From contig NC_054885.1 of the NCBI RefSeq assembly GCF_018320785.1, positions 5,034,921-5,098,920 of the forward strand: a DNA stretch of 64,000 nucleotides, written 5' to 3'. A model generated the notes under the pieces. The model saw only the letters and a list, made by a program, of their open reading frames with translations. It had not been told where the DNA came from and ran no database searches. Positions within the stretch are counted from its first letter, which is position 1; each line of letters begins with the position of its first letter. Positions 45,829 through 57,060 of the stretch are shown piece after piece. Both the position numbers and the translations under genes were made by a program. The DNA comes from Cheilinus undulatus (taxonomy: Eukaryota; Chordata; Actinopteri; Labriformes; Labridae).

Positions 45829-48606
45829 TTATTTCTGTTTCTGTGTTTTTCTTCTCGCCACCTCTGTCGCCACCGACCCCACAGTGGCCCCCATTATCCC
45901 CCCAAACGGGCCGCCCACAAACAGCCCGACCAGGGCCCCCAGTAAGGCCTCTCGCCTCACCAGTTTGGGCAGACGACTCACCCATCCAGCCAGCTTCTCC
46001 CACAAAACCCAGAAGAAGGAAGGAGCAGGGGAGGAGGCGGAGACGCTGACGGAGGGGAAAAATCCCTTCACATCTACGTCCAAGTCTTCGATGCTTCTCT
46101 CCGCCTCCTCTCTCACTGCTTCCATTTCTTCTTCTGTGGTGCTTTCCACGTGGTCGTTTTTCAACACCAGCTCCTCCTGTCTCTTCTTCACCCTCCTCTC
46201 CGCCTGCTCGTACAGACAACAGCTGAAGTGATCCAGCCCAATCTCCTCCACCTTCTCCAGCAGCTCTTCCACCGCTCTCCTCTCCTCTGCGTCTCCTCCT
46301 CGGGTCTCCAGGGTGTGGTATCGGTCTCCACATCTCCCCACCAGCTGCTGGAGATCCTTCCTCCAAGTGACGAGGTAATCCTCCAGCTGCTCATCCTCCT
46401 CCAGCTCCTCGGTGTGGGTGAAGAGAACGATGGTGTGGGTGCTGACAGCGGAGGGGCCAAGCAGCCCCTCCAGGACGTCCAGAGCTTTAGCCTCTCCGTC
46501 AGCTGGCTGATTCACAGGGACGCACAGAAGAAAGGCGTGAGGTCCGGGGGTAGATAAGGCGATGAAGGAGGAAATGTGATATCCTCTATCATTTAGGTCG
46601 CAGTCTGAGCTGAACCAGGCTGGAGTGGAGACCACGGACACCTGCAGAGAGAAGGAGGACATTAAAACATGTCATACACCGCGCTCCAAATTATTATGCA
46701 TATATTTCACGAAAATGTAAGCATGATCATCGTACTGTGGAGAAATTTTTGGCTGATTCAGAGCACAGATAGGACAGCTGGTGGACCCCCTTAGGGTCCC
46801 TGAAGACGTGGAAATTACCCCGGACAAGTATATAGAGTTTCTGACTGACCACTTTCTTCCATGGTACAAAAAGAAGAACTGTGCCTTCCGCAGCAAAATT
46901 ATCTTCACCATCCCCTGCTGCAAAACAGTGTTACTCAGCCCTGCTCAACCAAAGAGCCAAGTTGTTGAAAAATACCTTTGCAAGAGCCACAATCTAAATG
47001 GTGAAAAGTGGCAAAAAAATAAGTTAAAGCTGGCAAAATAGGTGAACAGCTGCAAGAAAGGGGCCAAAAATGGGTGAACAGGAGTAAAATAGGCATAAAA
47101 TGGCAAAAACTGGGTGAAAAATGACAAAAAAAAAATTGGGAGATATTGTGGCAGAAATGGTTGAGACATGACAAAAAAAAATGACTTAAAGGAGAGAAAA
47201 TTAACTAAAACTGGCAAAAAGTGGCAAAAATGTGGGGGGGGGGGGATTGAGTGAAAAATAACTAAAATTGGCCAAAGAAACAAAAAGGTGGGGGAAAATG
47301 AGTGAAGAATAACTAAAATTGGCAAAAAGTAGCAAAAATGTGGGGGAAAATGAGTGAAAAGTGACTGAAATTGGCAGAAAAGCAGCAAAAAGGTGGGGGG
47401 AAATGAGTGAAAAAATAACTAAGTTGGCAAAAAGTAGCAAAACAGTGAGGTAAAACAAGTGAAAAGTGACTAAAAATGGCAAAAAGAAGCAAAAAGGTGG
47501 AGGAAAATGAGTTAAGCATGACTTAAATTAGCAAAAAAAAAAATGACATGTAATGGCATGAGGCACCTTAAATGGGCAAAAATTGGCAAAAAAGCAAAAA
47601 AAATGCAATTTGTGAAAAGCAGGATGAAAGAGGCAAAAACTGGTGAAAAAGGGAAAATATGGGATTAAAGTGGCAAAAAAAAGGTTAAAAAAAATGCAAA
47701 TAAAGGTAATGAAAATATCCAGACAAAAATAAAGGTTTGCAATTAAAGCCTACTGTTTAAGTGTGGAAAACAAATTGCGATAGATAATTCTGAGGTCAAA
47801 TTTTCCGTTTCTAATGTTTTTGGGTTTGAGTTAAATAAACTAAAAATCTTGCAAGAGAACCAAAGTTACATGGTGCTGAAAGCAGGGGGCCACGACACTC
47901 TGTGGAAATGGGATAGACATCATCCTCCTTGTTTGTTACTCCACCATTAGATCAACTCTGACACGACAAACTCTAATATTGTTGCTCTCAGTGAGATTTC
48001 TAAGATGTAATGATTTCTCTGGCTCATATCAGTCTGATTTAGCTCCTGTTACTCTCACCTTTCTGCCTGCAGCCTCTCCTCTGTGTTTGCTGCACTTCTG
48101 GGTCTCTGCAGCCTCTTTGCCCTCCTCGTTGTCTTGTAGGTTCAGGATGGTGCTGACTACGGGTCTCTTTCCCTCCCCAGTCCGGCCCAGCACCACCAGC
48201 ATGAGCTCTTAGAGGAAATACAACAATAAACATATTTTACAAACTTAAAGTGCACATATTTCACCCTTTAAACTTTGTATAAACTAATAATCCGTTGTCT
48301 AGAGAAAGAATTTCAAACAGCTGTGTCATTTTCTGACTTCGAAACTACCTGATAATCATTTTCTGTAGTACATATAAAGTGATGTTTCTAACGGTATTAC
48401 TCGGTGATAAAAACAAGTTAAACCAGACATATTTCTAGTCTTCGGCAGCGCCCTTAGCCGCTACCTTTCGCTAATTTCTCCAAACATGCGCCAAAAGGAG
48501 CCGCCCATTTCTGACTTTTCCCTTATTACATCGCACAAAAACGTATTTTTAATAATTAAAAATGCTTATTTTCCATCCTACCTGTCTGAGAAGCAGCTGC
48601 AGACAT
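45829..48606 (-). CDS. GIMAP/AIG1-like GTPase-family protein with degenerate G motifs, 3 exons
   Basis: Resembles the GTPase of immunity-associated protein (GIMAP) family, which acts on intracellular membranes of immune cells. Exons: 48606-48582, 48207-48059 and 46641-45829. Phases match and the product is 328 aa. Residues 10-25 hold the P-loop region (VVLGRTGEGKRPVVS). The G3 region reads VSVVSTPAWF. A family-typical core GPHAFLLCVPV and a G4-like VLFTHTEEL follow. Residues about 150-245 are charged and probably coiled-coil. The tail has a tryptophan-rich hydrophobic stretch, then a glycine-rich hydrophobic segment (LLGALVGLFVGG) before a basic end, suggesting a C-terminal membrane anchor as in some GIMAPs. 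Odd points: the P-loop Ser/Thr after GK is Arg, and the DxxG motif is STPA, so both Mg/GTP-contact residues appear lost. The reading frame is otherwise open, so I do not call it a pseudogene. I cannot assign a numbered GIMAP name. Confidence 0.84.
46930..47900. repeat. Minisatellite-bearing hAT-like element in GIMAP-like intron 2 (copy 4)
   Basis: The left border CAGTGTTACTCAGCCCTGCT and CAAGAGCCACAATCTAAATG matches copy 1 at 0.2 kb nearly word for word. The array has GGCAAAAAGTAGCAAAAATG-type units with G runs. The long hydrophobic minus-strand frames are repeat artefacts. Confidence 0.75.
48059..48207 (-). CDS. GIMAP-like exon 2 (P-loop exon, too short for a simple ORF scan)
   Basis: Acceptor CTCTAAG| before 48207 and donor |GTGAGAG after 48059. 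The exon joins in phase to MSAAASQT from exon 1 and encodes ELMLVVLGRTGEGKRPV and onward to AAGRK, which meets VSVVSTP of exon 3. The match to the GIMAP spacing (P-loop, about 40 residues, then G3) supports this exon model. The Lys of GK is present; the next residue is Arg. Confidence 0.82.
48582..48606 (-). CDS. GIMAP-like exon 1 (start codon exon)
   Basis: A 25-nt coding part: ATG followed by seven codons (MSAAASQT) plus one base, ending at the donor |GTAGGATGG. Chosen because it is the only upstream ATG exon that joins the P-loop exon in phase. The purine-rich context before the ATG (GGAGGCAGAG) is compatible with initiation. Further 5' UTR extends toward about 48,730. Confidence 0.7.
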
Positions 48607-48916
48607 CTCTGCCTCCGTTCACCGTCGTATTTTAGTGTTAAAATTAGAAATAAACGCACTTCCTGGATCCGTCAGGCTGACTCAGACCTGCCTGACTCCT
48701 GACTCGACTTCACTGCAAGCGGCTGCAGGGTTTCTCAAGCAGAGGCCCGCGTCCCTGTCCAATGACTCCACAGTTTTCCTTTCATGATTTCAGCCCACCA
48801 GTGTTTATCAGTGACAGTTTGGAGCCATTTCAGAAGACCTATACAATAAAAATAAGTGTGTATTATTTTTTAAATTGACCCCAGCTATCATTTGGTTTAT
48901 GCATTTTCAATTTCTT

Positions 48917-48970
48917 AATAATAATAATAATAATAATAAATAAGAATAATAAATAATAAATAAGAAAGAA
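48917..48970. repeat. (AAT)n microsatellite
   Basis: About eight perfect AAT triplets, then interrupted copies (AAT/AAATAAG). Confidence 0.9.
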
Positions 48971-49149
48971 AGAATATGTGCTTGAAAGGGAAGTCGTTTT
49001 CAGAATAAAATATGTCCTTATGAGAGCAGTGGGTTTATTTTTCTGTATAATATAGTAAAGACCATCTATGGGCTATTCTGCCTAACTGGTGCAAAATAAA
49101 TAGTGTATTCATAAGCAATACATACCAAATGTATTTTTTCTCCCTCATT

Positions 49150-50215
49150 AAGTCATCCAGTACCCCATAATGTCAAAGAGAAAACTTTTTTTTTTAATTC
49201 TATTTATTATAAAAGTATTCAGACCCTTTACTCAGTACTTGTTGAAGCACCTTTGGCAGGAATTACAGCCTCTGGTCTTTTTGAATATGAACCAACAAGC
49301 TTCACACACCTGGATTGGGGGATTTTCTGCCATTCTTCTTTGCAAATCCTCTCAAGCTCAGTCAGGCTGGATGGACAGCCATTAACAGGGATTTCCAGAG
49401 GTGTTTGATTGGGTTCAAGTCCTGGCTCTGGCTGGTCTAATCTCAGACATTCACAGACTCGTCCCTAAGCTACTCCTGTGTTGTCTTGGCTGCATGCTTA
49501 GGGTCGATGCCATGTTGGAAGGTGAACCTCTGGCCCAGTCTGACGTCCTGGGGGCTGCGGAGTAGGTTTTCATTAAGGATATCTCTGTACTTTGCTCCAT
49601 TCAGCTTTCCCAGTCTCCCAGTCACTGCTGCTGAAAAACACCCCCACAGCATGATGCTGCCACCACCCTGCTTCACTGCTGGGATGGTTTAACATTTAGA
49701 ACTGAGGCGAAACAGTTCAATCTTGGTTTCATCAGACCAGAAAATCTTGTTTCTCACAGTGCTTCAGGGGCTATTTTGCAAACTCCAAACAGGCTTTCAT
49801 GTGTGTTGCGATGAGAAGACTGTCCAGCCACTCGGCAATAAAGCCCGGGTGGATGGAGGGCTGCAGTGATGGTTGTCCTTCTGGAACTTTGTCCCATCTT
49901 CTACACAGGATCTCTGGAGCTCAGTCAGAGTGACCATCAGGTTCTTGGCCACCGTTCTTGTGCCAAGCTTCCTCCATTTGAGAATTATGGGGACAACTGT
50001 GCTCTTGGGAACAGCAGAATTTCATGCAGCCTTTCCTGGATCTGTGCCTGTCAACAATCCTGTCTCTGAGCTCTTCAAGGTGTAGAAACATCTCAGAAAT
50101 GACCCACAGAAAGAGGAAATGGAGCTGAATTTAGTGTTTTTGAAAAGAGCTTCTGAATGCACAGAAAAGTAAACCCACAACTGGAAATAAAGACTAAGAC
50201 TTTTGCAGCATTTTG
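49150..50215 (-). mobile_element. Tc1/mariner relic
   Basis: The left region has AAGTATTCAGACCCTTTACT and TTGAAGCACCTTTGGCAG. The right region ends near AATAAAGACTAAGACTTTTG. A minus-strand transposase lies between. It occupies the space between the GIMAP-like gene and hmgxb4. Confidence 0.8.
49470..50085 (-). pseudogene. Tc1 transposase remnant
   Basis: The minus strand reads GGGSIMLWGCFSAAVTGRLG, LNGAKYRDILNENLLRSPQD, then a catalytic-D region degraded to QHGIDPKHAAKTTQE (QHDNDPKH in active relatives). Upstream pieces in other frames include the linker region. Frameshifted and inactive. Confidence 0.78.
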
Positions 50216-50329
50216 CACAAATAATTTCTTAAAATCTACCAAATAAATATGTTAATATAGTTTTGTTTAAATTCTAACTGACTCAGATATTCCAAACTCA
50301 ATAAATATATGAGAAACAAAAAGTTTAGG

Positions 50330-50883
50330 AACAGATCATTCTTTAATGATGCCCTGTTTGTTAAATGTCCGTCGGTGATTTTTGTTTTTACAGCTCCTGA
50401 TTAAAACTTTTAAGTTGAATTCTAGCACCTCTGAAATCTACAGAAGTCTAAATGCTGCACCGTAAAATATCAAATGTAAAAAACAGCACTTTTTACACAG
50501 TAAAAGAAAATCTAAGCATGTGTCAAATATATTACATCCAGTCGATAACCAAAGAAAACGCCTTAAATGTTTCTGTACATTTCAGTAATAAAAAATCAAA
50601 TATGTAGACAGCCTCATACAAACAGACATCACACTCACACCGTACAGTAACAGTTGAAGGAGCAGACGTGCCAAGAGAGAGAGATTATAAGGTTCAGTAA
50701 AATGTTTCATTATAAAATATCACAATTAGAAAATTAAACAAACCAGGTCTTTAAAAAAATACACTTTAAAAACACTAAAAATATTTGAGTCTTCAGACGT
50801 CAGCAGTGGCTTAAATTAAAGTCCAAGGTTCATTCCGTTTAACATCCCATTCATGATCCGTTCACATTGATTCCTTCATTGTC
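50330..50883 (-). other. hmgxb4: 3' UTR of hmgxb4
   Basis: AT-rich single-copy-looking sequence follows the TGA at 50886-50884. An ATTAAA hexamer on the minus strand at about 50347-50342 is the best poly(A) signal I see. A Tc1 relic begins just beyond, at about 50215. The true end is inferred. Confidence 0.5.
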
Positions 50884-53800
50884 TCACAGTCCAGGCATGA
50901 TGTAGGCGATGTTATCCAACGTGTTTGCCTGAAAAAGAAACGTTTTACTGTGAAGACTAAGTTACATGCAGTTATGTTCATGTGACATCTATGAGTGTAA
51001 ATACGGTACCAGGACGTTTCGAGGACATCCATTTAGCTTTGGTATCTGTGCTGTGAGACAGGTCAGCGGACCGAGTGCACACAGGATCGAGTCCAGAAGG
51101 ACGGAGAGACTCCCGGACACCGCCACCATCCCCTAAAACAACAGAACAACTCTCCCTTAATCCACTGCGTAACGATAAAACATCTGTATGACATTTTAAA
51201 CAGACGATGTTGTGTTTAAGCTCTAAAGTCAGCGCCTACCTCTGTTTCCTGGAGCCTGTGTCCAATCAGAGACAGCGACTCTCCCAGGAGCTGCAAGTGA
51301 GCCGCAGCATCGATGGGATCGACGTCAGGGACTCGAGCCGGAGACAGAGACAGCGTGCCGGGCGCTCTGTTTGGAGAGACCATCCCTGTTCCCGATCCCA
51401 CAACTTTAGACAAACGAGAAAAACAAAAGTGGTGAAAAACTACAATGAAAAGGCAGAAAACAGAGCCCATATCACAGAAACGTGACAATTACACCCTGTG
51501 ATGTTTGGTCTTCACTATGATTATGGAAATGCAAAGGGGGGACAAAGACCCGCCCCCTCTGTGCCGTCTTTAGAGGTAATAGCAGAGGTGAAAACAGGAT
51601 CAGCGAAATACCATTACACCCATGATTCTGAACTTTAAAAAACATAGCAGGTTCCTACACACTTTTAAAAATCAGATTTAAGACTTCTGAACTGAGAAAA
51701 ATGCAGGTTAAATAGTTGAAAATAAGAGGTATGATATTTCTCTGTACCCTGGACCAAGACTGAATTTTCTGATTAAATGAACTGTTTATGAAATGTTAAA
51801 TGCCAAAGAGCAGAACAAACCTGCATTTTTTTTGCAGGTGTGCTGAGCTGATTCTAACAGGTCTAACTATTAAAAAGCAGAGTAACACATTTTGTCAGGG
51901 AAATCCTGCACAGATTTTTAAGTAGGCAACCCAGTAGCCCAGATGTTCAAGAATTGTATGAGTTTTTCACAACAGTTCAGAGTTTATTAAATCAAAATGA
52001 GTCAGATAAAATCACAGAGGGGTCTGGGATGCTCCTCCAGGAAATTTAGAACACCCAAAACTGACTTCTCTAAATTACGGAGAGTATTTATGCAACAATT
52101 TATGGAGAAAGATGATAAAAATCACTTAAGTTTGGATCCAAAACAACAACTAGATAAGAACAGGTCTTAGTCAAAGTGCTCTCTCAAATTCAAGACCACT
52201 AACTTGTAAAAATCTAACTTATTATTCAATTTAAATAAATTCAAAACACTTTATTTGTCCCTGATGGGCAATTAAAAGGCACAGAGAGCAGCAACATGGA
52301 CACACGACATCAAAAACACAACATGTGCAAATTGCAAGAAATAATTTTTAAAAAGTTAATTAAATTAAAAAATAAAAAATATATAAAAATAAAATCAAAC
52401 AAAATAAAATGCAATTAAATATAAAAAATATATCAAAAAATTAAAATACAACAAATCAAAATAAAACAAAACAAAATAAACCAAAAAGCATGGGAGGTAT
52501 TGCCCCGTGATGCTCAGCGCTAAAATGCTTTATCCAGTCAGTAGAGGAGTCCCGCTGTCTGTTGTGGGACAGAGCACCAATATGATGCTGGAGTAAAGAG
52601 GGGTCAGAGTTCAGGAGCTGGACAGCTGCGGGGACAAAGGAAGCCCTGCAGCCTGGACAATGCAGTCTGCGACCTGATGGTAGCCACTCAAACACAGAGT
52701 GAAGAATATGTGAGGGATCTTAAAGGATCCTAAGAGCAGCTCCAATTGTTTTAAGACTCTTTTTGGCGTCAAACATCAAATGTGCAATTTAAGACTTCCT
52801 AAGATTTTCAAGGATCTGCAGGAACCCTGCATGAATATAATTCAACGTACCTCTTAGCATTGAATCTGAGAGTTTGATAAAAAAGATCCTGAGCTTCATT
52901 CTGCACAGCTTTGAAATAAAACTTAGGCCTTCAGAAGCGTGCATGAAGAATGAAGTTAACAATAAGGGCAAAGCAACTGAAATCAGAAGAGTAAAATCAT
53001 GATCCTATGCTACTATGGATGTATCTGGTTTGAATATATCTTTATGAACATGTTAAGACTTCTACAGAAAGGTTCAGGCTGACTCTTTTTGTGTTTTGAT
53101 ATCTGTGGAAATGCGTTAACTCTTTTGCGTTAGAGTTAATAATTACCTTTACTTTTGCCCTCGCTGGCACTCTTGTGTTTGACCGTGGTGGCTTCAGCTT
53201 TGTTCTGTTTGTGCTGCAGATACTGAGCTTTCTGCCTCCAAACCTGCACAGGAAAAACATGCATTCAGTGCATCACAATATCTGTGACACAACATAACAA
53301 AAGCTCTCTAAACATTAGAAACTTTCAAGGAAATAACTCACCAGTTTGTCTTTTTCAGGCATTGCCTTCCACACCTCGGCCAGCTTTTTGCTGAGCTCAC
53401 CAAACACTGAAAATCAGAAATAATCTTTAAAATCTGCATGTAATTGATAAAGACATTTAGAAGAGCTTCACTATATGTGATGAAAACACCCACCTAGTCC
53501 GGGCTGTTCTGCATTAATGTTGACTCTGTACTCCTTACAAAACACCTGATACGCTGTCGTGTTCTTCTTCTTCGGCTACAAGAGGAAGAAGGATTAACAA
53601 ACAATACAAGAAACAGACAGGGAACAAGAAAAGATAATTTTTGGGAAAACAAGCTGGCTTCAGCTGGTACATGAGAGTTTGCAAAGGTAGCAAGACAAAA
53701 AAGTATGACAGGTGTTAAGATATGGATTCTTTTGCAAGTTTAGCAACTAATCCTGCAGGAAATCTTAGTAAACAGAATCAGAATTAGGTTAACTGCCAGG

Positions 53801-56581
53801 CAGGCAGGCTAACATACAAGGAATTTGAGTGTTTTAGAGCAAAATCATAACAAAGACTGAGAAAACCTAATTTTTTTTAAATAAGTGCCATGCAACAGCT
53901 GTGTAATGTGTGCAGAAATGTGCAAAGAACTCACAGTGAAGCACACAAAATCAGATTTAGAGATGTAATATAGATAAACTCTTACCTTGTCTTTGTCCTT
54001 CTCGTGCTTGTCCCGATCCTTCTCCTCCTTTTTCTTCTTCTTCTTCTCTGGTACGCCATCACTGCTCTGATGGTGGTGTGGAGGCACAGGCGTCCCCATG
54101 GCGTACATCGGCCCCACAGAGCTGTGAGTGACTGTGGGGTGGGAGTGGCTGTGGCTCCTCGATGAGTCTGCAGAAAATTAGCAGAGATAAATCAATGATG
54201 CAGACTTCTTTGGACAAGTGCACTCTGCAGTTAAATCCTGCTTGATTTTGGACTCAGGGGAGACATATTCATTGATTTACTGATTTGGTGCATAACCAAA
54301 ATTTGTATGCGACTTTTACTTGATTAAAGCCTGTGAATAACACAGAAAAATAAAGTTTCAGGGTGTTTTTAAACAGAGCAAACTCACCTCCAAACCCTTT
54401 GCTGTGCTTCTTGTCCTTCCCGCTCTTTTCCTTGTCTCTGTCTTTTTCTTTGTCCTTTTTCTTCTTGCTCTTTTTGCTCTTCTTCTTCTTTTTTGACAGG
54501 TGCGTGTACGAATCATCTATGACCAGTTCACCGGCCTCCAGCTCGCCCCCCGATGAGGAGCTGTCGTCTCCCATGCCCCCTCCATAATGGCCTGTACAAG
54601 ACATAATGTATAACAGAGAACACAGCAGTGAAATTAAGATTTTTTTTACTTTTGTTTGGAGAGAACAAGACAATGGCTAGGGTAGGAAGTCAGGAAGAGA
54701 GAGTGGTGAATGATATGTAGGAAGCCTCCATACATAAGACCTAAAATGTAGGCCATCTGCACCACAACAGCAGTGAAATTTGACAGAAAAGAGAGCTAAA
54801 GCATCCAAATAATTTAATCTGCTATGTAAAAAAGGACCAGAAAGCATGACATGTTTCTGCTAGTTAGATGAAGAGTAATCTCTCACCTTCCACCTCCACT
54901 TCTTTCCCCACCACAGGCAGCGGATCTCGACTCTGCTGCAGCTTCTTCTTCGGCGACTTTGACATCTGCATCCTGTCTCGATCCTTCTCTTTCTTCACGC
55001 CTCCTTTTGAAGAATGAGGCGTGAATGGGAAGCTCTCTCCTTCCTCTTTCTCCGGCGACATGATGAGCTTCATCTTCAGCCCGTCAGCCTCTCGTAACGT
55101 TAACGGCTCCTCCTTTGGAGCTCCGCCGTGGAACAGAGACGACTTGGAGGAAGAGGAGGAATGCTTCTTGGAGGAGGAGGAGGACGACGACATGGGGCGG
55201 GAGTGAGAGGAGTGGCTGCCTTTGCTCCCGCTGCCGCCGCCGCTGCTCTCGCGTTTACGGTCTTTGGAGGAGTGCGAGGAGAAGGAGGGGTAGGAAGGTT
55301 TCTTGTGAAGGTGGGGGCTGGGGTCTGAACCTGTGGCCAGAGGGGAAGTGATCGCCTGTAGGAGGCCCATGGCTGTGTCCGCAGGGTGGGAGGATGAGGG
55401 GGAGGAAAGGGTCGGGGAGCGGTCTGCAGATTTGTGCTTTTTCTTATGAGGAGGTGGACCTGAATGATCGTGCTCTGAAACAGAAGAGGATGTTAGATCC
55501 TGATTAAAAACTCTTAATCTTACGGGTTGTGCTGAAGCCTCAAAGCAACTTGATGATTTTCCCTCATTTATGTTGTTTTATTTTATGCAGATAGTGTAAA
55601 AGTAGTTGCAGTTATGTCACATTTTATATTGAAAGATTTCTATTCTAACAAAAAAAACAGCTTACCTCTGTAATAGTAGTCATCACTATGTTTCTTCTTC
55701 TTTTTGTGTGAGTCTCCTCCAAGCATGAAAAGTTCTGAATCCTTCAAAAGATTTCAAACATTTATCAACATAACTCTCACTCTCAAAAATGATCAGTTAA
55801 ATCATGTTCATTTGGACAGGTAACTTACCTTGGGCCGCTTCTTGGAAGACTTCCTGACCTGAGCGGCGATCTCCTCTTCTTCTCTCAGCAGATCTTTATA
55901 CGACCGCCTCTTCTCTCTCTGGCTCCGACCCGCTACCAGGCCTCGCTCTCCGTCCATCCCCATGTCTAGAAAACATAAAGAGCATTATAATTAGAGATAA
56001 ATCTATTGTGAAAATTAGGGCAGACACCGGTTTAACATAAGAAAGCCGATACCAATACTGATGGTGCTGTTACTACTTTTTTAGCTGTAAAACTCCTAGT
56101 ATGCCAAATTTACTTTCACATTTGACCATGAAAACTGATCAGAATTTGTCCAACAAGTCATGTTTTCTCTGCTGTAAAAATCTCTTATTTGATTCAGCAG
56201 CTAGATAGACCAGGTGCCAGAATTAATTGGATTGAACACAACAGATAAACAATGGTAGCTGACATCTGTTCTTGCACCCTTATTTGGCCAGTGGACACTG
56301 TTAACAGGGCCAATATCAGCTGATGTTAAACTGGTGCATTTTTGCATCCCTAATAATAATCCCTAACCTTTGAGCCAACCTGACACACTAAATGCTTTTG
56401 TCAGTACTAATAGATGTTTCTCAGTGGGAAAATGCAATTATTTGATTAACATATTAAGTACAAAGAAAGGAATACTCCATGCATTGTGCAGATTAGTTTT
56501 ACTCATTCCTTTCTTACCCTTTATCTCCTCAAAAGCCATGGTCCCTCCTCTGTCAGCGTGATTGTTTGTCCCAGTTTGTCA
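50884..56581 (-). CDS. hmgxb4: HMGXB4 (HMG-box containing 4 / HMG2L1), 12 coding exons
   Basis: Nuclear HMG-box DNA-binding protein; the family is linked to Wnt-signal repression and chromatin remodelling. Coding exons on the minus strand: 56539-56518, 55965-55829, 55741-55666, 55474-54887, 54591-54388, 54167-53986, 53575-53494, 53406-53342, 53243-53147, 51403-51240, 51132-51010, 50928-50884. All have AG/GT borders and matching phases, giving 1785 nt and 594 aa, close to the roughly 600 aa of mammalian HMGXB4. Residues 1-53 contain the family motif [20 protein letters not shown]. Residues 79-274 are serine/lysine-rich and contain [13 protein letters not shown] and [17 protein letters not shown]. 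Residues 275-403 contain [19 protein letters not shown] and long lysine runs. The HMG box is about residues 405-470. The last 110 residues contain [20 protein letters not shown] and end [10 protein letters not shown]. The start at 56539 lies in an exon whose acceptor is at 56581, so a non-coding exon lies upstream. Very confident identification from many family-specific motifs. Confidence 0.96.
52240..52700 (-). mobile_element. 5'-truncated LINE 3' end in an hmgxb4 intron
   Basis: The minus strand encodes [20 protein letters not shown] followed by VQLLNSD, the C-terminal tail of a fish non-LTR reverse transcriptase ORF. An AT-rich 3' UTR follows, ending CCATCAGGGACAAATAAAGT. An AAAT-rich expansion lies at 52,330-52,480. 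It sits in the intron between exons 9 and 10. Confidence 0.7.
53243..53575 (-). other. hmgxb4: HMG-box coding segment of hmgxb4 (coding exons 7, 8 and most of 9)
   Basis: The HMG box is split over three exons. Exon 7 (53575-53494) starts [17 protein letters not shown]. Exon 8 (53406-53342) carries [20 protein letters not shown]. Exon 9 continues [18 protein letters not shown], finishing the third helix between 53243 and about 53185. The aromatic and basic positions expected of an HMG fold (Y..F..E.R, W, K.K, Y) are present, so DNA binding should be preserved. The lysine-rich stretch before the box lies at the end of exon 6. Confidence 0.93.
56015..56352. repeat. Dispersed repeat in the first coding intron of hmgxb4
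   Basis: Starts near GGGCAGACACCGG and ends GTGCATTTTTGCATCCCTAA, with inner words GCCGATACCAATACTGATG and CCAATATCAGCTGATG. Related in theme to the repeats at 45.25 and 63.5 kb. Confidence 0.5.
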
Positions 56582-57060
56582 CTGAAAACATAAGGTAGAA
56601 TTATAACCTGTAGAGTAAACAGAGAGAAAATACAGTGAAGGTGCTTATTATATCTCTTCAAGACACTCACGAATAAAATCAGTTAAGAGTCAGACAATGA
56701 CATAGAGTTTTAACAATACCAGAGCTTAAACTATAATACTAGAAAAAAATATTTTTGATACCACTTTAATATAAATAGAAGACATTTTCTTGATGTTTGC
56801 TGTCCAAAACTGGCGTGCAGATTCCTCTATGCTCTCTTAAGTGCACAAATACTTTAGCAATGCTTCATGATGGTGCAATTTAGACAGATTTCAGCTATTT
56901 GCTTGCAGTTTTTGAAGGATTCATTCCCTCTCTAAGTTTTCTTTCTTAAGGAATAGCTACATAACTTAAGAATATCTTCGATACCAGAAGTGATCATTAA
57001 AATAATGGACTGTATTGTTCAAACAGAATGACAACAAAGTATATAATACATTCAGAACTT

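Noticed and set aside
45809-46366. 185-codon glycine/arginine-rich minus-strand frame
   Set aside because: Alternate frame of GIMAP-like exon 3; the other frame has family motifs.
45843-46557. Plus-strand open frames across the GIMAP-like exon 3
   Set aside because: Antisense shadows of the minus-strand coding exon; no splice or start support.
55021-55351. Plus-strand arginine-rich open frames opposite hmgxb4 exon 4
   Set aside because: Shadow of serine/lysine-rich coding sequence.
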